A DNA stretch of 16,052 nucleotides. Source: Actinomycetota bacterium (GTDB lineage: Bacteria; Actinomycetota; Acidimicrobiia; Acidimicrobiales; Ilumatobacteraceae). The notes beneath the pieces were generated by a model. The model was not told the origin of the DNA and did not search any database. It worked only from the letters and a program-made list of their open reading frames with translations. Location of the stretch: contig WLSJ01000025.1 of NCBI GenBank assembly GCA_009705865.1, forward strand, positions 1 through 16,052. Direction: 5' to 3'. Positions 13,647 to 16,052 of this stretch are shown one piece after another; position 1 is the stretch's first letter, and each line of letters starts with the position of its first letter. Made by a program: the position numbers and the translations under genes.

Positions 13647-13838
13647 TCAGCCTTCGATTGTGATGGCAGCAGTGGGGCAGAGGTCGGCAGCTTGTGTGAC
13701 CTTGTCTCGTAGTTCTTCGCCTGGTTCTTCGATTAGTACGTAGAGATACCCATCAGTGCGCACTTCAAACACTTCGGGGCACACCTGTGTGCAGGCACCT
13801 GTCGATGCGCAAATGTCGTAGTCAACAGTGACCTTCAT
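13647..13838 (-). CDS. Small single-cluster ferredoxin, probably [3Fe-4S]
   Basis: A 63-residue electron carrier. Cys are at 10, 16, 20 and 54 (DICASTGACTQVCPEVFEV and LCPTAAI). The second Cys of the standard C-x2-C-x2-C-x3-CP motif is Thr13, as in actinobacterial [3Fe-4S] ferredoxins that serve cytochromes P450 and other oxygenases. C20 is an extra potential ligand, so a [4Fe-4S] form cannot be excluded. The ATG at 13838 has AAAGGAG seven bases upstream. It precedes pyrF by three bases and follows leuA on the same strand. A perfect palindrome lies directly upstream of its ribosome binding site. The redox partner is not in the window. Confidence 0.92.
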   Translation of the reverse strand: MKVTVDYDICASTGACTQVCPEVFEVRTDGYLYVLIEEPGEELRDKVTQAADLCPTAAITIEG

Positions 13839-13851
13839 GATGGGCTCCTTT

Positions 13852-13865
13852 GTTCAGTACTGAAC
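13852..13865. promoter_or_regulatory. Perfect 14-bp palindrome upstream of ferredoxin-pyrF
   Basis: GTTCAGTACTGAAC is its own reverse complement over 14 bases with no spacer. It ends two bases before the ferredoxin ribosome binding site and begins 18 bases after the leuA stop. Dimeric repressors such as TetR-family proteins bind sites of this size and symmetry. A hairpin is unlikely because there is no loop. I read it as an operator over a promoter or transcription start for ferredoxin-pyrF. No cognate regulator is present here. Confidence 0.6.
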
Positions 13866-13883
13866 TTAGTCGGAACAGAGTGC

Positions 13884-15575
13884 TTACGAGTTCTTCAAAT
13901 GGCGTTCGTAGGCGGCAAGGACAGCCCGTAGTACCGCCGATGTGGTGTTGGGGTCAGTGCCAAGGCCCCACAATGCGTCGCTGTTGCCGTTCTTCATTTC
14001 CACATAAGCAACTGCCGTTGCTTCAGACCCTTGGCCCATGGCGTGTTCGCTGTAGTCGACAACATCAATCTGAGCTTTCAGGCCGGTATTCACCGCGTGG
14101 ACGAATGCATCAACAGGTCCGTTACCTTCACCAGACACTGTGGTGTGCACGCCATCGATTACTAGTTGGGCAGTAATAGTGGTGCGGGCAGTTGCTGAAT
14201 CACTGCGCATCTCGTGGCTATCCAATTTGATGCGTGGCTCTTCTGGCAAATACTCGGCACTGAATGAGTCCCATATAGCAGTGGGGCTTACGACAGTTCC
14301 TGAGTCCTCGGTGATGTGCTGAATGGTTTGTGAGAATTCAATTTGAAGCCGACGCGGCAGATCAAAACCATGCTCTTCTTTCATGATGTACGCAACGCCG
14401 CCTTTGCCGGATTGGCTGTTGACACGAATCACTGCTTCGTAACTGCGACCCACATGCTTCGGATCAATGGGCAAGTAGGGAACGCCCCATTGGTCATAGT
14501 CCTTCGATAACGCAGTTAATCCCTTCTTGATTGCATCTTGATGGCTTCCCGAAAATGAGGTGTACACCAAGTCGCCAACATATGGGTGACGAGCTGAAAC
14601 ATCAAGCCTGTTGCAGTACTCAGCAACGCGACGTAATGAATCAATGTCAGTGATGTCAAGTTCGGGGTCAACGCCGTTCATGAACATGTTCATTGCAATG
14701 TTGATGATGTCAACGTTTCCTGTGCGCTCGCCATTGCCAAACAATGTGCCTTCCACGCGGTCTGCGCCGGCCATGATGCCGAATTCGGCTGCGGCTGTTG
14801 CAGTGCCGCGGTCATTATGTGGGTGAAGTGAAATCACAACTGTCTCACGGCGTGGAATATTGCGAATAAACCATTCAATAACATCGCCATACACATTCGG
14901 TGTGTAGCACTCCACCGTTGCAGGCAAATTCAGCACTAATGGGTTCTCTTTTGTTGGCTTCAATACGTCCATGACAGCTGTGCAAATTTCAATGGCGTAT
15001 TCAGGTTCCGTCAATGTGAAGCTTTCAGGTGAATATTCGTACCGAACATTCGTGCCAGCCAACATTGGCTCAAATTCCTGACACAACTTGGCTGCATCAA
15101 CAGCAATTTGAGTGATGCCTGCTTTGTCTAATCCGAAGACAACCTCACGTTGCAGTGGGTTTGTCGAGTTATAGAAATGGACGATTGCGTTCTTTGCGCC
15201 CTTCAAGCATTCGTATGTGCGTTGAATCAATTCAGCACGGCATTGCACTAAAACTTGAATGGTGACATCGTCGGGAATGAGATCTTCTTCAATGATTTGG
15301 CGAACAAAATCAAAGTCAGGCTGACTAGCAGCAGGGAAGCCCACTTCAATCTCTTTAAAGCCCATGTTGACCAGAGTTTTGAACATGCGCATTTTGCGCT
15401 CAGGGTCCATGGGGTCAATCAGGGCTTGGTTGCCGTCGCGCAAGTCAACACTGCACCACAGTGGTGCTTTCGTAATAGTCGCGTTTGGCCATGTGCGATC
15501 AGTGAGTACGACCGGGATGAAGGGCTTGTACTTGGCAAAAGCCATTTGTTTTGGTGTCACATTTTGTGGAGGCAT
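13884..15575 (-). CDS. leuA: 2-isopropylmalate synthase LeuA
   Basis: First committed step of leucine synthesis: 2-oxoisovalerate plus acetyl-CoA to 2-isopropylmalate. From ATG 15575 it has 563 residues. LWCSVDLRDGNQALIDPM holds R46 and the metal ligand D47. GFKEIEVGFPAASQPDF (72-88) follows, metal ligands H251 and H253 are in HPHNDRGTA, and GNGERTGNVD is at 280-289. A subdomain and the C-terminal leucine-binding regulatory domain follow from about 430 to 563. AAGGA sits seven bases before the ATG. The upstream open frame crosses the attenuator and is not used. Expression is very probably controlled by leucine attenuation, and enzyme activity by leucine binding. Confidence 0.97.
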   Translation of the reverse strand: MPPQNVTPKQMAFAKYKPFIPVVLTDRTWPNATITKAPLWCSVDLRDGNQALIDPMDPERKMRMFKTLVNMGFKEIEVGFPAASQPDFDFVRQIIEEDLIPDDVTIQVLVQCRAELIQRTYECLKGAKNAIVHFYNSTNPLQREVVFGLDKAGITQIAVDAAKLCQEFEPMLAGTNVRYEYSPESFTLTEPEYAIEICTAVMDVLKPTKENPLVLNLPATVECYTPNVYGDVIEWFIRNIPRRETVVISLHPHNDRGTATAAAEFGIMAGADRVEGTLFGNGERTGNVDIINIAMNMFMNGVDPELDITDIDSLRRVAEYCNRLDVSARHPYVGDLVYTSFSGSHQDAIKKGLTALSKDYDQWGVPYLPIDPKHVGRSYEAVIRVNSQSGKGGVAYIMKEEHGFDLPRRLQIEFSQTIQHITEDSGTVVSPTAIWDSFSAEYLPEEPRIKLDSHEMRSDSATARTTITAQLVIDGVHTTVSGEGNGPVDAFVHAVNTGLKAQIDVVDYSEHAMGQGSEATAVAYVEMKNGNSDALWGLGTDPNTTSAVLRAVLAAYERHLKNS

Positions 15576-15628
15576 TGTGGGTTCCTTGAGTGGTGGTGGA
15601 TGGAAGAGAACTGTTCGGGACAAAGAAA

Positions 15629-15656
15629 AAACCCCCTGACCAGAGGCAGGAGGTTT
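15629..15656 (-). terminator. Intrinsic terminator (attenuator) in the leuA leader
   Basis: Read leftward: arm AAACCTCCTG, loop CCTCTGGT, arm CAGGGGGTTT, 10 bp with one G-T pair. A T-rich tail follows (TTT, C, TTT), so six Ts run from the arm into the tail. It lies 28 bases after the leader-peptide stop and 53 bases before the leuA start. It is a textbook Rho-independent structure in the place of an amino-acid attenuator. Confidence 0.88.
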
Positions 15657-15675
15657 CGACAGCAACGATATGCGG

Positions 15676-15683
15676 CTGCTGCC
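15676..15683 (-). promoter_or_regulatory. Candidate antiterminator segment of the leuA attenuator
   Basis: Read leftward GGCAGCAG. It can pair with CTCCTGCC (15645-15652), which includes most of the first terminator arm (seven of eight positions). It can also pair over five bases with CTGCT in the leucine codons of the leader peptide. This gives the alternative 1:2 and 2:3 pairings expected of attenuation. Pairings were found by eye and no energies were calculated. Confidence 0.55.
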
Positions 15684-15684
15684 G

Positions 15685-15717
15685 TTACATAAGGAGGAGC
15701 AGGTTCGTGCAAGTCAT
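15685..15717 (-). CDS. leuL: leuA leader peptide (MTCTNLLLLM)
   Basis: A ten-residue open frame with four consecutive leucine codons (CTG CTC CTC CTT) directly before Met and the stop TAA. Its place, 28 bases before an intrinsic terminator and 110 bases before leuA, fits a leader peptide on which stalled ribosomes at low Leu-tRNA favour antitermination. No Shine-Dalgarno precedes the ATG, but TAACCT lies eight bases upstream, so the transcript may start at or next to the ATG (leaderless). Confidence 0.85.
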   Translation of the reverse strand: MTCTNLLLLM

Positions 15718-15725
15718 TACGGCAA

Positions 15726-15731
15726 AGGTTA
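15726..15731 (-). promoter_or_regulatory. Possible -10 element of the leuA leader transcript
   Basis: Read leftward TAACCT, eight bases before the leader-peptide ATG. The expected transcription start would fall at 15718-15720. No good -35 box is seen at 16-18 bases, which is common in actinobacterial promoters. Confidence 0.4.
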
Positions 15732-15732
15732 G

Positions 15733-15744
15733 CCCGATGTCGGG
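15733..15744. promoter_or_regulatory. Inverted repeat next to the candidate leuA -10 box
   Basis: CCCGA-TG-TCGGG, perfect 5-bp arms with a two-base centre, separated by one base from the proposed -10 element. In the spacer of the promoter it could be a repressor site acting before attenuation. The arms are short and GC-rich. Confidence 0.35.
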
Positions 15745-15751
15745 GCGCGCG

Positions 15752-15774
15752 CTACCCCCAAAGGGGCCAGGTAG
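15752..15774 (-). terminator. GC-rich hairpin after the small upstream gene
   Basis: Read leftward, CTACC pairs with GGTAG around an inner CCC-TTT-GGG, with a four-base bulge on one side. It follows the stop of the 50-residue gene by about 50 bases and precedes the leuA promoter. No T tract follows, so termination is uncertain. It may separate the small gene from the leuA leader. Confidence 0.4.
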
Positions 15775-15822
15775 TGGTGCTCAACCCGAAGGGGGAGCGA
15801 GATGTCTGTGAAAAGACTGTGT

Positions 15823-15975
15823 TTAGGAGCCGAGATCAGCAGTGACGGTGTCGTCACTAATGAGCTCGTTCAGCTGTTTGCTGAAATCCGGTTCGGCTGG
15901 CACGAGCAGTGACTGCCAGTCATATGAAAATCCTTTACGTCCATGCGTTTGCATGCCGTTTGGTTGTGCGTCCAT
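15823..15975 (-). CDS. Small protein of 50 residues, unknown function
   Basis: Not recognised. The ATG at 15975 has a strong Shine-Dalgarno, GGAGGAG (15981-15987), five bases upstream, and the frame runs to TAA at 15823. The protein begins MDAQPNGMQTHGRKGFSYDW and ends DDTVTADLGS. It has no membrane segment, no signal peptide and no Cys. The first 15 residues are polar and Gly/Gln-rich, the middle is WQSLLVPAEPDF, and the end is an acidic helix-like stretch (FSKQLNELISDD). It lies 106 bases upstream of the leuA leader peptide on the same strand, with a hairpin between. The ribosome site and unbroken frame support coding, and conservation would settle it. A short precursor or regulatory peptide is possible but unproven. 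Confidence 0.65.
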   Translation of the reverse strand: MDAQPNGMQTHGRKGFSYDWQSLLVPAEPDFSKQLNELISDDTVTADLGS

Positions 15976-16052
15976 GAGAACTCCTCCCGTGAGGGTTGGG
16001 GGTTCGCCCGTGGCGGGTGGCGCACGCCGTTGTCAGTGACCCGGTTCGTACG

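Noticed and set aside
15576..15665. N-terminal extension of LeuA from TTG 15665
   Set aside because: The extra 30 codons read through the attenuator terminator. ATG 15575 has its own ribosome site and the protein from there matches the family start.
16001..16025. GC-rich stem-loops (GGG-TTCG-CCC and CCCG-TGG-CGGG) near the right edge
   Set aside because: Stems of three to four pairs in GC-rich sequence are expected by chance, and the context is cut by the window edge.
15842..16039. Rightward 65-codon frame at the right end
   Set aside because: It lies opposite the small leftward gene, has no ribosome site, and has a low-complexity Ser/Cys/Arg-rich product.
1..16052. CRISPR arrays, insertion sequences, integrase genes, toxin-antitoxin or phage-defence modules
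   Set aside because: No regularly spaced repeats, terminal inverted repeats, transposase or integrase motifs or defence-type domains were seen. All larger genes are housekeeping or conserved families.

Overview
The window looks like an ordinary chromosomal stretch of a high-to-medium GC actinobacterium, most likely from Acidimicrobiia (for example a freshwater Ilumatobacter-like lineage). This placement is an inference. It rests on the moderate GC with T- and A-tolerant codon use, the actinobacterial-type genes (PASTA kinase-like protein, long SerA with an ASB and an ACT domain, single-cluster ferredoxin, leucine attenuator before leuA), and a gene order of cysteine desulfurase, mnmA, MetE-like protein and ligA that recalls the iscS-trmU-Rv3015c-ligA neighbourhood of mycobacteria. 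I see no mobile element, CRISPR array, tRNA or rRNA.

Left part (1-5655): the C-terminal half of a cysteine desulfurase overlaps mnmA by four bases. The two form the sulfur-relay pair for tRNA 2-thiouridine. A conserved multi-spanning membrane protein of unknown role faces them. Divergent from it run a short MetE/UROD-like protein with an intact-looking zinc site and then NAD-dependent DNA ligase, ligA.

Middle part (5652-11172): a single-pass membrane protein with an extracytoplasmic domain is divergent from a PknB-like protein that has four PASTA repeats but a degenerate kinase domain. An SDR of the peroxisomal-multifunctional-enzyme type, a 14-TM MFS transporter and, on the other strand, a stand-alone SCP2 sterol/lipid carrier domain follow. 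The SDR and SCP2 suggest acyl-CoA or lipid metabolism.

Right part (11254-16052): biosynthetic genes. serA is convergent with a ferredoxin-pyrF operon, and an 11-bp hairpin that contains both stop codons separates the two. leuA lies upstream of the ferredoxin on the same strand. A perfect 14-bp palindrome sits between leuA and the ferredoxin. leuA has a classic leucine attenuator: a ten-residue leader peptide with four consecutive Leu codons, then an intrinsic terminator. Upstream of that lies a 50-residue small gene with a strong ribosome binding site.

Genes are packed tightly. Three convergent pairs overlap at their stop codons, and intergenic gaps never exceed about 120 bases, so no gene-free stretch longer than 300 bases exists. 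The most rewarding observations are regulatory (leuA attenuator, ferredoxin palindrome, serA/pyrF hairpin), the PASTA pseudokinase, the unlisted small gene upstream of leuA, and an atypical zinc finger in LigA. I found no convincing new multi-gene system.
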